This document shows, piece after piece, positions 6,554 through 14,758 of a DNA stretch of 64,000 nt. A program made the position numbers and the translations under genes. The stretch comes from Clostridium novyi NT (GTDB lineage: Bacteria > Bacillota > Clostridia > Clostridiales > Clostridiaceae). How positions within the stretch are numbered: position 1 is the stretch's first letter; the number at the start of each line of letters is the position of its first letter. The DNA is taken from assembly GCF_000014125.1 (NCBI RefSeq), contig NC_008593.1, positions 1,488,001-1,552,000 on the forward strand, read 5' to 3'. The notes beneath the pieces were generated by a model, which worked only from the letters and a program-made list of their open reading frames with translations, did no database searches and was not told where the DNA came from.

Positions 6554-9154
6554 TTACTTTACTAATATTTCTATATTGTCATCTTTGACATTTACCATAA
6601 CATTGCAACCATCATATATTTCTCCGGCTATAATTTTCTTTGCAATTTTAGTTTCTAATATATTTCCTATATATCTTTTTAATGGTCTTGCTCCGTAAAT
6701 TGGATCATATCCTTCTTTTGCAAGTACTTCTTTAGCAGCATCTGTAACTTCCATAGATATATTTCTTTCTTTTAATCTTTCTTTTACATGTTCCATAAAT
6801 ATATCTATAATCTTTTTAATTCCTTCTTTTGTTAATGGTTTAAACATTATAATATCGTCTATTCTGTTAAGGAATTCGGGTTTAAATCTCATCTTCAAAG
6901 TTTCCATAACTTCTTCTCTTACTTTTTCATCAACTTCATCTTTACCTTTATTTTCAAGTAAATAACTGCTTCCAAGATTTGATGTCATTATTATTATTGT
7001 ATTTTTAAAGTCTACTGTTTTACCCTTGTTATCTGTAAGTCTTCCATCATCTAATATTTGAAGGAATATATTAAATACATCATCATTAGCTTTTTCTATT
7101 TCATCAAATAATATTACTGAATAAGGGTTTCTTCTAACAGCTTCAGTAAGTTGACCTCCTTCTTCATATCCAACATATCCTGGAGGTGGTCCAACTAGTC
7201 TAGATACGGCGTGTTTCTCCATATATTCAGACATATCAATTCTTATAATATTATCTTCACTATCAAATAAGTTTCTTGCTAGTGTTTTTGCAAGTTCTGT
7301 TTTACCAACACCTGTTGGTCCTAAGAATATAAATGAACCTATAGGTCTTCTCTCATCCTTTAAACCAGCTCTTGCTCTAATTACAGCATTAGAAACTGCA
7401 ACTGTTGCCTCATCTTGACCTATTACTCTTTTCTTTAACTCATCTTCAAGTCTTAAAAGTTTCTCTTTTTCTCCTTCAACTAGTCTAGTTACAGGTATAC
7501 CAGTCCATTTAGATACAATTTCTGATATCTCCTCTTCTGTAACTTCTTCTTTTAAAAGAGCTCCTTCATAATTATTTTGCATTTCTTCTTCTTTTTCTTT
7601 AACCTTTGCTTCAAGTTCTGGAATAGTTCCATATTTTAATTGAGCAACTTTGTTTAAATCATAATCTCTTTCTGCTTTTTCTACTTCTCCTCTAGCATCG
7701 TCAAGTTTGCTCTTTAAATCTCTTACTTCTAATATGTGAGCTTTTTCTTTTTCATACTTTGCAGTCATTTCATTATTTTTTTCTTTAAGTTCTGCAAGTT
7801 CTTTTTCTAAAGTTTCAAGTCTTTTTTTAGAAGCTTCATCATTTTCTTTTGTTAATGCCTCTTTTTCAGTTTCAAGCATTAATTGTTTTCTTCTTATTAT
7901 ATCAAGCTCTGTTGGAAGTGAGTCAATTTCACTTCTTATCATGGCACCAGCTTCATCAATTAAATCTATTGCTTTATCTGGAAGATATCTATCTTGTATA
8001 TATCTGTGAGATAATTTAGCAGCTGCAACTATTGCAGAGTCATGAATTCTTATACCATGGTGAATTTCAAATCTTTCTTTAAGTCCTCTTAATATTGAAA
8101 TTGTGTCATCTACTGTTGGTTCACTTACTATAACTGTTTGGAATCTTCTCTCAAGTGCTTTATCTTTTTCAATATACTGTCTATATTCGTCAAAAGTTGT
8201 AGCACCTATACAGTGAAGTTCTCCCCTTGCAAGTAATGGCTTAATTAAGTTTCCAGCATCCATAGCACCATCTGTTTTACCTGCTCCAACTATAGTGTGT
8301 ATTTCATCTATAAATAAAATTATTTTTCCATCAGAACTTTGTACTTCTTTTAAAACAGCTTTTAATCTTTCTTCAAATTCTCCTCTATATTTAGCACCAG
8401 CAATTAAAGCTCCCATATCTAATGAAAATATTATTTTTTCTTTTAGTCCTTCTGGTACATCTCCTCTTACAATTCTTTCAGCCAGACCTTCAACTATAGC
8501 TGTTTTACCAACTCCTGGTTCTCCAATTAATACTGGATTGTTTTTAGTTCTTCTTGATAAAATTCTTATAGTTCTTCTTATTTCCTCATCTCTTCCTATT
8601 ACAGGATCTAATTTATGTTTTTTTGCAAGTTCTATAAGATTAGTACCATACTTTGCAAGAGCATCATAAGTTCCTTCTGGATCTTGAGTGTCTACCCTTT
8701 GATTTCCTCTAACCTCTAGTAAAACTTTTAAAAATGCATCCTTAGTAATAGAAAATTTATTTAATAATTTTCCTACTGCTCCACTTTTATCTATTTCAAT
8801 TATTGCAAGCATAACATGCTCTACACTTATATACGAATCATTAAAATCTTTAGCTATCTTATCTGCTTTAACTAAAACTTCATTTATTCTTCTAGTAGCT
8901 ACTATACCTGATGATTGTGCTCCCTCACCTAAAACCTTTGGCATAGAATCTAGTTGTAGATGTAGATCATTTCTAAGAACATTTATATTTACACCCATTT
9001 TTTCAAATATATTAGGAATTAATCCATCTTCTTGATTTACAAGTGCAGAAAATAAATGTATTATGTCCATTTGTTGATGATTATATTTAACTGCCTCACT
9101 ATATGCATCATTTAAACTTTGTTGTACTCTTACAGTCATTTTATCTACATTCAT
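6554..9154 (-). CDS. clpB: ATP-dependent chaperone ClpB
   Basis: 866 aa, full length for ClpB. Order: Clp N-domain (1-145), first AAA module with GEPGVGKT near 205 and DEIHT, the long coiled-coil middle domain (about 400-525, rich in Glu/Lys), and the second AAA module with GPTGVGKT and LFDEIEKA. The middle domain separates ClpB from ClpC. It disaggregates proteins together with DnaK. I chose ATG at 9152-9154, since AGAGGTG sits six bases upstream; the GTG three codons earlier lies inside that ribosome site. A CtsR box overlaps the promoter, so heat-shock control is expected. Confidence 0.95.
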   Translation of the reverse strand: MNVDKMTVRVQQSLNDAYSEAVKYNHQQMDIIHLFSALVNQEDGLIPNIFEKMGVNINVLRNDLHLQLDSMPKVLGEGAQSSGIVATRRINEVLVKADKIAKDFNDSYISVEHVMLAIIEIDKSGAVGKLLNKFSITKDAFLKVLLEVRGNQRVDTQDPEGTYDALAKYGTNLIELAKKHKLDPVIGRDEEIRRTIRILSRRTKNNPVLIGEPGVGKTAIVEGLAERIVRGDVPEGLKEKIIFSLDMGALIAGAKYRGEFEERLKAVLKEVQSSDGKIILFIDEIHTIVGAGKTDGAMDAGNLIKPLLARGELHCIGATTFDEYRQYIEKDKALERRFQTVIVSEPTVDDTISILRGLKERFEIHHGIRIHDSAIVAAAKLSHRYIQDRYLPDKAIDLIDEAGAMIRSEIDSLPTELDIIRRKQLMLETEKEALTKENDEASKKRLETLEKELAELKEKNNEMTAKYEKEKAHILEVRDLKSKLDDARGEVEKAERDYDLNKVAQLKYGTIPELEAKVKEKEEEMQNNYEGALLKEEVTEEEISEIVSKWTGIPVTRLVEGEKEKLLRLEDELKKRVIGQDEATVAVSNAVIRARAGLKDERRPIGSFIFLGPTGVGKTELAKTLARNLFDSEDNIIRIDMSEYMEKHAVSRLVGPPPGYVGYEEGGQLTEAVRRNPYSVILFDEIEKANDDVFNIFLQILDDGRLTDNKGKTVDFKNTIIIMTSNLGSSYLLENKGKDEVDEKVREEVMETLKMRFKPEFLNRIDDIIMFKPLTKEGIKKIIDIFMEHVKERLKERNISMEVTDAAKEVLAKEGYDPIYGARPLKRYIGNILETKIAKKIIAGEIYDGCNVMVNVKDDNIEILVK

Positions 9155-9212
9155 ATGTTTCACCTCTTCAAAATTTATCCTCTAATCTGTATTATTATTT
9201 GTTTATGTTTAT

Positions 9213-9242
9213 ATAATAATACAAAGGTCAAAGAAAGTCAAA
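9213..9242 (-). promoter_or_regulatory. clpB promoter with CtsR operator
   Basis: On the minus strand, -35 TTGACT (9236-9241), 17-bp spacer, -10 TATTAT (9213-9218). Overlapping the -35 on the plus strand is GGTCAAAGAAAGTCAAA (9226-9242), which fits the CtsR direct-heptad operator (A/GGTCAAANANA/GGTCAAA) with one deviation. Confidence 0.8.
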
Positions 9243-9296
9243 GTCTATTTGATATTAATTTAAATATATTTTTATGCAAAAATAAAAATACTACTT

Positions 9297-11735
9297 CTAA
9301 GAAGCTAAATAATACTTTTTTAATATAACTGCTCTTATAGATTCATATTTAATTTCTGGAGGAAGTTCTTTTTTTATCTTACTAACTTTTTCATATCCAA
9401 CTCTATTACAAGCATCAACAATAATTTTTTCATCTTCTTTTGTATACAGTCCTTCTAAGGATAAGTCAAAATCTATATTTCCTCCATTTTTTATATAATC
9501 AGTTACATATCCAAGTATAGTTGAAATTCCAACTTCAAGTTCTTTTGCTATTTCATTTAAACTAAATCCATTACTTAGCATATCCATAGCTATTTCATTA
9601 TTTTCTCTTGTTTCTCCATCTATTATAGCTTTTCTTCTTTTTTTATCTACCCAATTAACCGTTATATTATTGTCATATACATATTTATTTACACACTGTA
9701 GTATCTTTAAGCCGTATCTTTCTATCTTTTTAGGTCCTATTCCTGAAATATCTTTTAGGTTTTCATCATCCAAAGGATATCTTCCACTTATCTCTTTTAA
9801 TGTATTTTTAGATAATATCATTTGTGGAAGCACTTTTTCTTCTCTTGCAAAATCTTCTCTTATCTTTAATAATTCATTAAACAATTTTATATCTGTTGTA
9901 ACTTCAAGAGGAATATCTTTATTATTTTCTTCTAAATTTAAATAAGTATTTTTTAAATTTATATTATTTTCTTTTACATAATCTATAATTGCTTTTTCAA
10001 ATTCTTCTCCATACTTTTCATACTTAATTTCCCCTACCCCTGAAATCTCAAGCATTTCTTCTCTACTTCTAGGATATTTTAAGCTCATTTCTCTAAGTGT
10101 GCCATCTCCAAATATAATATAGGGTGCTACCTGTTCTCTCTGTGCTATTTCCTGTCTTAATGCTTTAAGTATATTAAATAATTTATTTATGTGAGTATCT
10201 TTATGTTTAGCCTCAAAGACTTTAAACTCCACTATTTCTTGTCCCTTTAAAACACCTATGGACCTATTATTTAAGTTTAAAACTGGATATGTACCTCCAC
10301 TTAAACCTATATACCCATGAGATACTAATGTATTTATAAAGTTTTTTAATTCTTCTCCTGTATATTCTTTCATTATTCCATAAGTTGATAAACTATTAAA
10401 TCCTAAATTTAATACCTTTTTGTTTTTAGAACCTCTAAGCACATCAACCACCATAGTAGTTCCAAAGCTTCTCTTCATTTTATAAATGCAAGACAATACC
10501 TTTTGAGCATCTATAGTTTTATCAACTATTTCTCCTTCATTTAAACAATTACTACAGTTGCTACAACTTTCATTAAATTCTTCTCCAAAATAATTTAGTA
10601 TATATTTTCTATAACAATCATTGCTATAAACTAAATCTACCATTTCTTGAAGCTTTTCATATTGTTTTTTCTTTCTTTCAGGATTCTCAACACTTACTTC
10701 TATTAAATACTTCTGAATATGAATGTCTCCTGGTGCAAATAATAATATACATTCACTTTTTTCTCCGTCTCTTCCTGCTCTACCTATTTCTTGATAATAA
10801 GCCTCTATATTTTTAGGCATACTATAATGTATTACGTATCTTATATTAGGCTTATCAATTCCCATACCAAAAGCATTAGTTGCAACCATAATTCTTACTC
10901 TATCATGTATAAAATCTTCTTGATTTTGTTTTCTTTCATCATCACTAAGTCCCGCATGATATCTTCCAATTGAAAATCCTTTTTTACTTAAATTATCATA
11001 TATATTATCTACTTCTTTTCTAGTTGCAGCATAAATTATTCCTGAATCTTCTTTATTATTTTCAATATAATTTAAAACATAAGCTTTTTTACTTCCTGAT
11101 TTTATTATAGTAATATTTAAGTTTTCTCTATCAAACCCTGTTATAAATACTTTTGGATTTTTTAATCTTAATAGATTTATAATGTCATCTCTAACTTCAT
11201 TAGAAGCTGTTGCAGTAAAGGCTGTAACTATTGGTCTTTCCTTAAATCCATCTATGAATTTAGCTACATTTCTATAACTCACTCTAAAATCATGTCCCCA
11301 TTGGCTGACACAATGCGCCTCATCAATTGCAACTTGAGATATTTTAACATCCTTTATAGCACTTAAAAATTCATAAGACTCTAATCTTTCAGGTGCTACA
11401 TATAATATTTTATATTTATTATTCTTTAAATTTTCTATAACTTCATTAAACTCATATATACCTAATGAACTGTTTATATACGCACAGCTAACTCCCATAT
11501 TTTTTATACTATCAACTTGATCCTTCATAAGAGAAATCAATGGAGAAATTACAATAGTAAGACCATCCATCATTAAAGCAGGTATTTGATAACAAATGGA
11601 TTTTCCTCCACCAGTAGGCATTATTGCTAGAACATCATTTCCATCTAAAACACTTTTTATAACTTGTTCTTGCCCTTTTCTAAAACTTTTATATCCATAG
11701 TATTTTTCTAAAATTTCTACTGATGTTTTTTTCAA
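9297..11735 (-). CDS. recQ: ATP-dependent DNA helicase RecQ, two HRDC domains
   Basis: 812 aa, longer than the ~600-aa E. coli enzyme. Domains: helicase core with GGGKS (about 43-47) and DEAHCVSQWGHDFR; RecQ Zn-binding region with the CSNCSNC cluster near 415; RQC winged helix; a first HRDC (about 525-605); a second HRDC (about 625-700); and a C-terminal helix-turn-helix extension (SLNEIAKELEVGISTILGYV). It unwinds recombination and replication intermediates. TTG start behind AAGGAGTGA. Tandem HRDC plus HTH is a recurrent clostridial architecture rather than a fusion artefact. Confidence 0.92.
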   Translation of the reverse strand: MKKTSVEILEKYYGYKSFRKGQEQVIKSVLDGNDVLAIMPTGGGKSICYQIPALMMDGLTIVISPLISLMKDQVDSIKNMGVSCAYINSSLGIYEFNEVIENLKNNKYKILYVAPERLESYEFLSAIKDVKISQVAIDEAHCVSQWGHDFRVSYRNVAKFIDGFKERPIVTAFTATASNEVRDDIINLLRLKNPKVFITGFDRENLNITIIKSGSKKAYVLNYIENNKEDSGIIYAATRKEVDNIYDNLSKKGFSIGRYHAGLSDDERKQNQEDFIHDRVRIMVATNAFGMGIDKPNIRYVIHYSMPKNIEAYYQEIGRAGRDGEKSECILLFAPGDIHIQKYLIEVSVENPERKKKQYEKLQEMVDLVYSNDCYRKYILNYFGEEFNESCSNCSNCLNEGEIVDKTIDAQKVLSCIYKMKRSFGTTMVVDVLRGSKNKKVLNLGFNSLSTYGIMKEYTGEELKNFINTLVSHGYIGLSGGTYPVLNLNNRSIGVLKGQEIVEFKVFEAKHKDTHINKLFNILKALRQEIAQREQVAPYIIFGDGTLREMSLKYPRSREEMLEISGVGEIKYEKYGEEFEKAIIDYVKENNINLKNTYLNLEENNKDIPLEVTTDIKLFNELLKIREDFAREEKVLPQMILSKNTLKEISGRYPLDDENLKDISGIGPKKIERYGLKILQCVNKYVYDNNITVNWVDKKRRKAIIDGETRENNEIAMDMLSNGFSLNEIAKELEVGISTILGYVTDYIKNGGNIDFDLSLEGLYTKEDEKIIVDACNRVGYEKVSKIKKELPPEIKYESIRAVILKKYYLAS

Positions 11736-11800
11736 ACTATTTCACTCCTTAGGAATATTTATATATTATTAATTATAGCCTATTAACTGATTATAAAACA

Positions 11801-11831
11801 AAAATCACTACACTTAAAGTATAGTGATTTT
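11801..11831 (-). terminator. terminator after the K+ channel gene
   Basis: AAAATCACTA/TAGTGATTTT stem with a short loop, A/T flanks on both sides; it lies 7 bp after the channel stop. Confidence 0.7.
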
Positions 11832-11837
11832 AAATAA

Positions 11838-12608
11838 CTATTTAATTGTATTATCTCTCTTTAATGTTATTAATACGTCAAACATATTTTTTATATCATC
11901 ATTAGTTAAGTTTTCAAAATTATCAAGTTTATCTTTTATGTCTTCGATTATTATTCTTTTATACGATCTTCTAAATTTTCTTTTATTTAGACAATATGTA
12001 GCTATTGTTCCTGTTAACATGCTTATAAAGCTTATTCCTATTATAGTTAGAATTACAGCTATGATTCTCCCTAATCCAGTTTTAGGAGAAATATCACCAT
12101 ATCCAACAGTTGTAGCTGTTACAAAACTCCACCATAATGCATCTTTAAACTCCATTTTTTCAACAAACGTGATAGAATATGATCCTATTATTACTACTAT
12201 TATGGTTATTGTCAAAGCATAATTAAAATTATTAGTTTTTATAAATGCACTTGCTTTTTTCTTAAATTTAGATAGAAACACTGTAGCTTTTACTATCTTT
12301 GTTAACTTAGATATTCTTATCACTTTTCCCATATTATACATTTTAAGTCCTTTAAATAAAGGATTAAACGGAAGTATACAAACCAAATCTATTTTGTTAT
12401 TAAAAATAAATTTAATTTTGCCATGACTTTTAAAAAACCTAATAACATAATCTAAAATAAATACTATCCATATAAAATTATCAATAATATTAAAAATATA
12501 TCTTTCTTTAGGAGATAGATTTAAAATAAGGTCTACTAATGACATAATAACCACAAATAAAGATAATAATGCCATACTTATCTCATAATAAATTTCTCTC
12601 TTATTCAT
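11838..12608 (-). CDS. voltage-gated potassium channel (six-TM Kv type)
   Basis: 256 aa. The selectivity filter TVGYGD is at 167-172, between the last two helices. Upstream is a true S4-like voltage sensor with basic residues at every third position (K95, R98, K101, K104, K107) and an acidic S2/S3 region (LDYVIRF, KIDLV). The C-terminal ~60 residues form a cytosolic tail. It is a K+-selective channel subunit, expected to be a tetramer. ATG behind AGAGG. Monocistronic. Confidence 0.9.
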   Translation of the reverse strand: MNKREIYYEISMALLSLFVVIMSLVDLILNLSPKERYIFNIIDNFIWIVFILDYVIRFFKSHGKIKFIFNNKIDLVCILPFNPLFKGLKMYNMGKVIRISKLTKIVKATVFLSKFKKKASAFIKTNNFNYALTITIIVVIIGSYSITFVEKMEFKDALWWSFVTATTVGYGDISPKTGLGRIIAVILTIIGISFISMLTGTIATYCLNKRKFRRSYKRIIIEDIKDKLDNFENLTNDDIKNMFDVLITLKRDNTIK

Positions 12609-12720
12609 ATTATAACCTCTTTCATTAGTAATCTAACTTAGATTATAATATATTACTTTAAGTTTGTCCTTGCTTTATGGATTTTTTTATAAATTATGTA
12701 TAATTATAAATGCAAAAATC

Positions 12721-12743
12721 AAAGGACAAACATACTTATCCTT
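12721..12743 (-). terminator. weak terminator after the thioredoxin-like gene
   Basis: AAAGGA...TCCTTT arms with a 12-base loop; the minus strand continues TTTGATTTTTG. Short stem, so modest confidence. Confidence 0.4.
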
Positions 12744-12765
12744 TAACCTTTATATTTATAAAATC

Positions 12766-13098
12766 TTATTTGTAAATTAAATTATAGTATCTCTCCACAG
12801 TATTTTTTAAATTATCCATAGCAATAAATCTTCCCTCTCTTAATACCTCTTTCCCTTCTGCATAAAAAATTATAAGAGGTAAGCTAAATATATAAAACTC
12901 TCCTGCAACTTCCAAAACTTCACTTGAATCCACTGTACCGATTTCTAACTTAGGAAACTTATTTAACTGTTCTTGAATTTTAGGAAGTAGCATATGACAA
13001 ACACTACACGTTTCAAGCTTAGATGTAACATATATTAATGCTAATTCATTTGTACTTATAAATTTTTTTATTTCTTCAATAGAAGTTAATCTTTTCAT
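12766..13098 (-). CDS. thioredoxin-like protein with CSVC active site
   Basis: 110 aa from the ATG at 13096-13098, chosen because GGGAGAGGG lies just upstream; an in-frame ATG nine codons earlier has no ribosome site. The redox motif CSVC is at 31-34, followed by helix MLLPKIQEQLN and the cis-Pro region IFSLPLIIFYAEGKEV. This is the small thioredoxin-like family (YtpP/YdfQ type) rather than canonical TrxA, which has WCGPC. It is a probable disulfide reductant. It follows the hemolysin-III gene by a few tens of bases, likely co-transcribed. Confidence 0.8.
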   Translation of the reverse strand: MKRLTSIEEIKKFISTNELALIYVTSKLETCSVCHMLLPKIQEQLNKFPKLEIGTVDSSEVLEVAGEFYIFSLPLIIFYAEGKEVLREGRFIAMDNLKNTVERYYNLIYK

Positions 13099-13128
13099 AA
13101 TGTCCCTCTCCCTTTGTATAAACATTCA

Positions 13129-13776
13129 CTATAAAATATATTTTAATACCATAAAATAGTGACAAAAGCTTCCCGCTAATACGAATAAATGAAATATTTC
13201 ATGAAATCCAAAAACCTTTGATTTTATCCTTGGCCATTTTGTAGCATAAATAACTGCCCCTAGTGTGTATAAAACTCCACCTATAAACATTAATTCTATT
13301 CCTCTTATATCCATACTCTTAGCCAAAGGAGAAATTATAAATACTGCGATCCATCCCATAAATATATACAGTAATGTAGATAACCATCTAGGAGACTTAA
13401 ACCAAAATATTTTAAACAATACTCCACTTAATGCCAAAATCCATATTAAACTGAACATAATCCATCTTAATTTTCCTTGAAGTGTTATTAAACATACTGG
13501 AGTATATGTGCCTGCTATTAATACATATATCATAGAATGATCTATTCTTCTAAGAAACTTTATTACTTTATCTGGCGCTTTTATTAGATGATAAACACTA
13601 CTTGCTGTGTATAAAAGTATTAAACTTATTCCAAAAATTATTACAGCTACACATGCTAAAGAAGAAGAATACTTTATATTCCTTTCATAATTAATTAACA
13701 CTATAAGCCCTATTATAGAAATTATAACACCAAACAAATGTGTAAATCCACTTACGGGTTCCCTAAACCTATTCAC
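13129..13776 (-). CDS. hemolysin III / PAQR-family membrane protein
   Basis: 215 aa from a GTG at 13774-13776 (MNRFREPVSGFTHLFGV) with AGGAGATGG upstream; an ATG 13 codons earlier is in frame but less well placed. Seven transmembrane helices. The conserved zinc-site residues are visible: SSVYHL, RIDHSMIY and FGFHEIFHLFV with the paired His. The bacterial family (YqfA/TrhA) is linked to membrane energetics or lipid homeostasis; haemolytic activity is not established for most members. Confidence 0.88.
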   Translation of the reverse strand: MNRFREPVSGFTHLFGVIISIIGLIVLINYERNIKYSSSLACVAVIIFGISLILLYTASSVYHLIKAPDKVIKFLRRIDHSMIYVLIAGTYTPVCLITLQGKLRWIMFSLIWILALSGVLFKIFWFKSPRWLSTLLYIFMGWIAVFIISPLAKSMDIRGIELMFIGGVLYTLGAVIYATKWPRIKSKVFGFHEIFHLFVLAGSFCHYFMVLKYIL

Positions 13777-14116
13777 TTTAAACCATCTCCTAATTTCTAT
13801 TATATAAATATGCATATTTCATAACGTAGTTTTAAAAACTACTACATGTTGTGTATATATTTTACCACAAAGTTATAGTAGTTTTAAACTCTAAATTTAA
13901 CTAAATATCTCCTTATTTATGCATTTACATATATTTTCACTAATCATAGTTTTAATTTCTTTTGTTATCTATTTATTAAATATATTTCTAGTAAACTGTA
14001 AAGTTCTCATATACCTATATTATTACCACCAATATGTGGTTTTATATACTATACATTGCATTATTAATATTACTATGTTAATATTTTTTTAATACATATA
14101 CATTGAGGTGTTACAA
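13777..14116. other. intergenic region between divergent hemolysin-III and DUF1836 genes
   Basis: The 340-bp gap holds two divergent upstream regions. GTAGTTTT...AAAACTAC forms a dyad near 13826-13842, and the same GTAGTTTTAAA recurs near 13879. A short ACCAC/GTGGT stem lies near 14029-14043. On the plus strand, TTGCAT (14056-14061), a 17-bp spacer and TAATAT (14079-14084) form a plausible promoter for the DUF1836 gene. No further ORF or RNA gene is evident. Confidence 0.5.
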
Positions 14117-14719
14117 ATGAAACTAAATAATGAATACTTAAATTCTTTTATAGAAAATCTTCATTTAGAAGATAATATTAAGTTATCTGATATACCAGAT
14201 TTAGATTTATACATGGATCAAGTTATAACTTTGTTTGATGATAAACTAAGTAACCTAAAAAGAAATGAAGATGATAAAATTCTAACTAAAACTATGATAA
14301 ATAACTACACTAAAGCCAAAATTTTAATTCCTCCAGTTAAGAAAAAATATAGTAAAAATCATATTATTTTACTGATTTTAATCTACTATCTAAAACAAAA
14401 TTTATCTATTAATGATATAAGTTTATTATTTAAAGATGTCATAAAAGATTTATCTGACTCTGAAAACACAACTTTAAATCTAAAAAATCTATATGAAAGC
14501 TTTTTAAATATAAAAAAAGAAACATCAGAACAATTTTTAAACAACATAAATGATAAATTTAAGCTAATAGAAAAAGAAACTAAAAATGAAGATGATTCTA
14601 ATACAGAACTTATTCGAAAACTTCTTTTAGTTTTATGTGTAATAAATGAAGCTAATACTTATAAACGCTTAGCAGAAAATATGATAGATAATTTATTTCC
14701 AAGCAATAAAGAAAAATAG
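14117..14719 (+). CDS. DUF1836-family protein
   Basis: 200 aa. The N-terminal half carries the family signature: a LYMDQVITLFDDKL segment, then LTKTMINNYTKAKILIPPVKKKYSKNHIILLILIYYLKQNLSINDI. The LTKTMINNYTKA segment resembles a MerR-like helix-turn-helix, which is why these proteins are suspected DNA binders. The C-terminal half is a helical, Asn/Lys-rich domain of unknown role. ATG at 14117 has GAGGTG six bases upstream; a GTG three codons earlier falls inside that site. Monocistronic on the plus strand. Confidence 0.85.
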   Translation: MKLNNEYLNSFIENLHLEDNIKLSDIPDLDLYMDQVITLFDDKLSNLKRNEDDKILTKTMINNYTKAKILIPPVKKKYSKNHIILLILIYYLKQNLSINDISLLFKDVIKDLSDSENTTLNLKNLYESFLNIKKETSEQFLNNINDKFKLIEKETKNEDDSNTELIRKLLLVLCVINEANTYKRLAENMIDNLFPSNKEK

Positions 14720-14750
14720 GTAAAATGATTTTCCTCACTTTTACCTATTT
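14714..14750. terminator. bidirectional terminator between DUF1836 and feoB
   Basis: A perfect 12-bp stem AAATAGGTAAAA/TTTTACCTATTT with A and T tracts on both sides; the genes converge here. Confidence 0.75.
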
Positions 14751-14758
14751 CTTATGTT

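Noticed and set aside
8295..8669. Plus-strand ORF opposite clpB, and similar long ORFs opposite feoB, copA, murG, recJ and others
   Set aside because: They are antisense shadows with no ribosome site and no recognisable protein features; the minus-strand genes are clear.
13823..13895. Repeated GTAGTTTTAAA elements in the hemolysin-III upstream region
   Set aside because: Two short AT-rich copies in one intergenic region are not enough to claim an operator.
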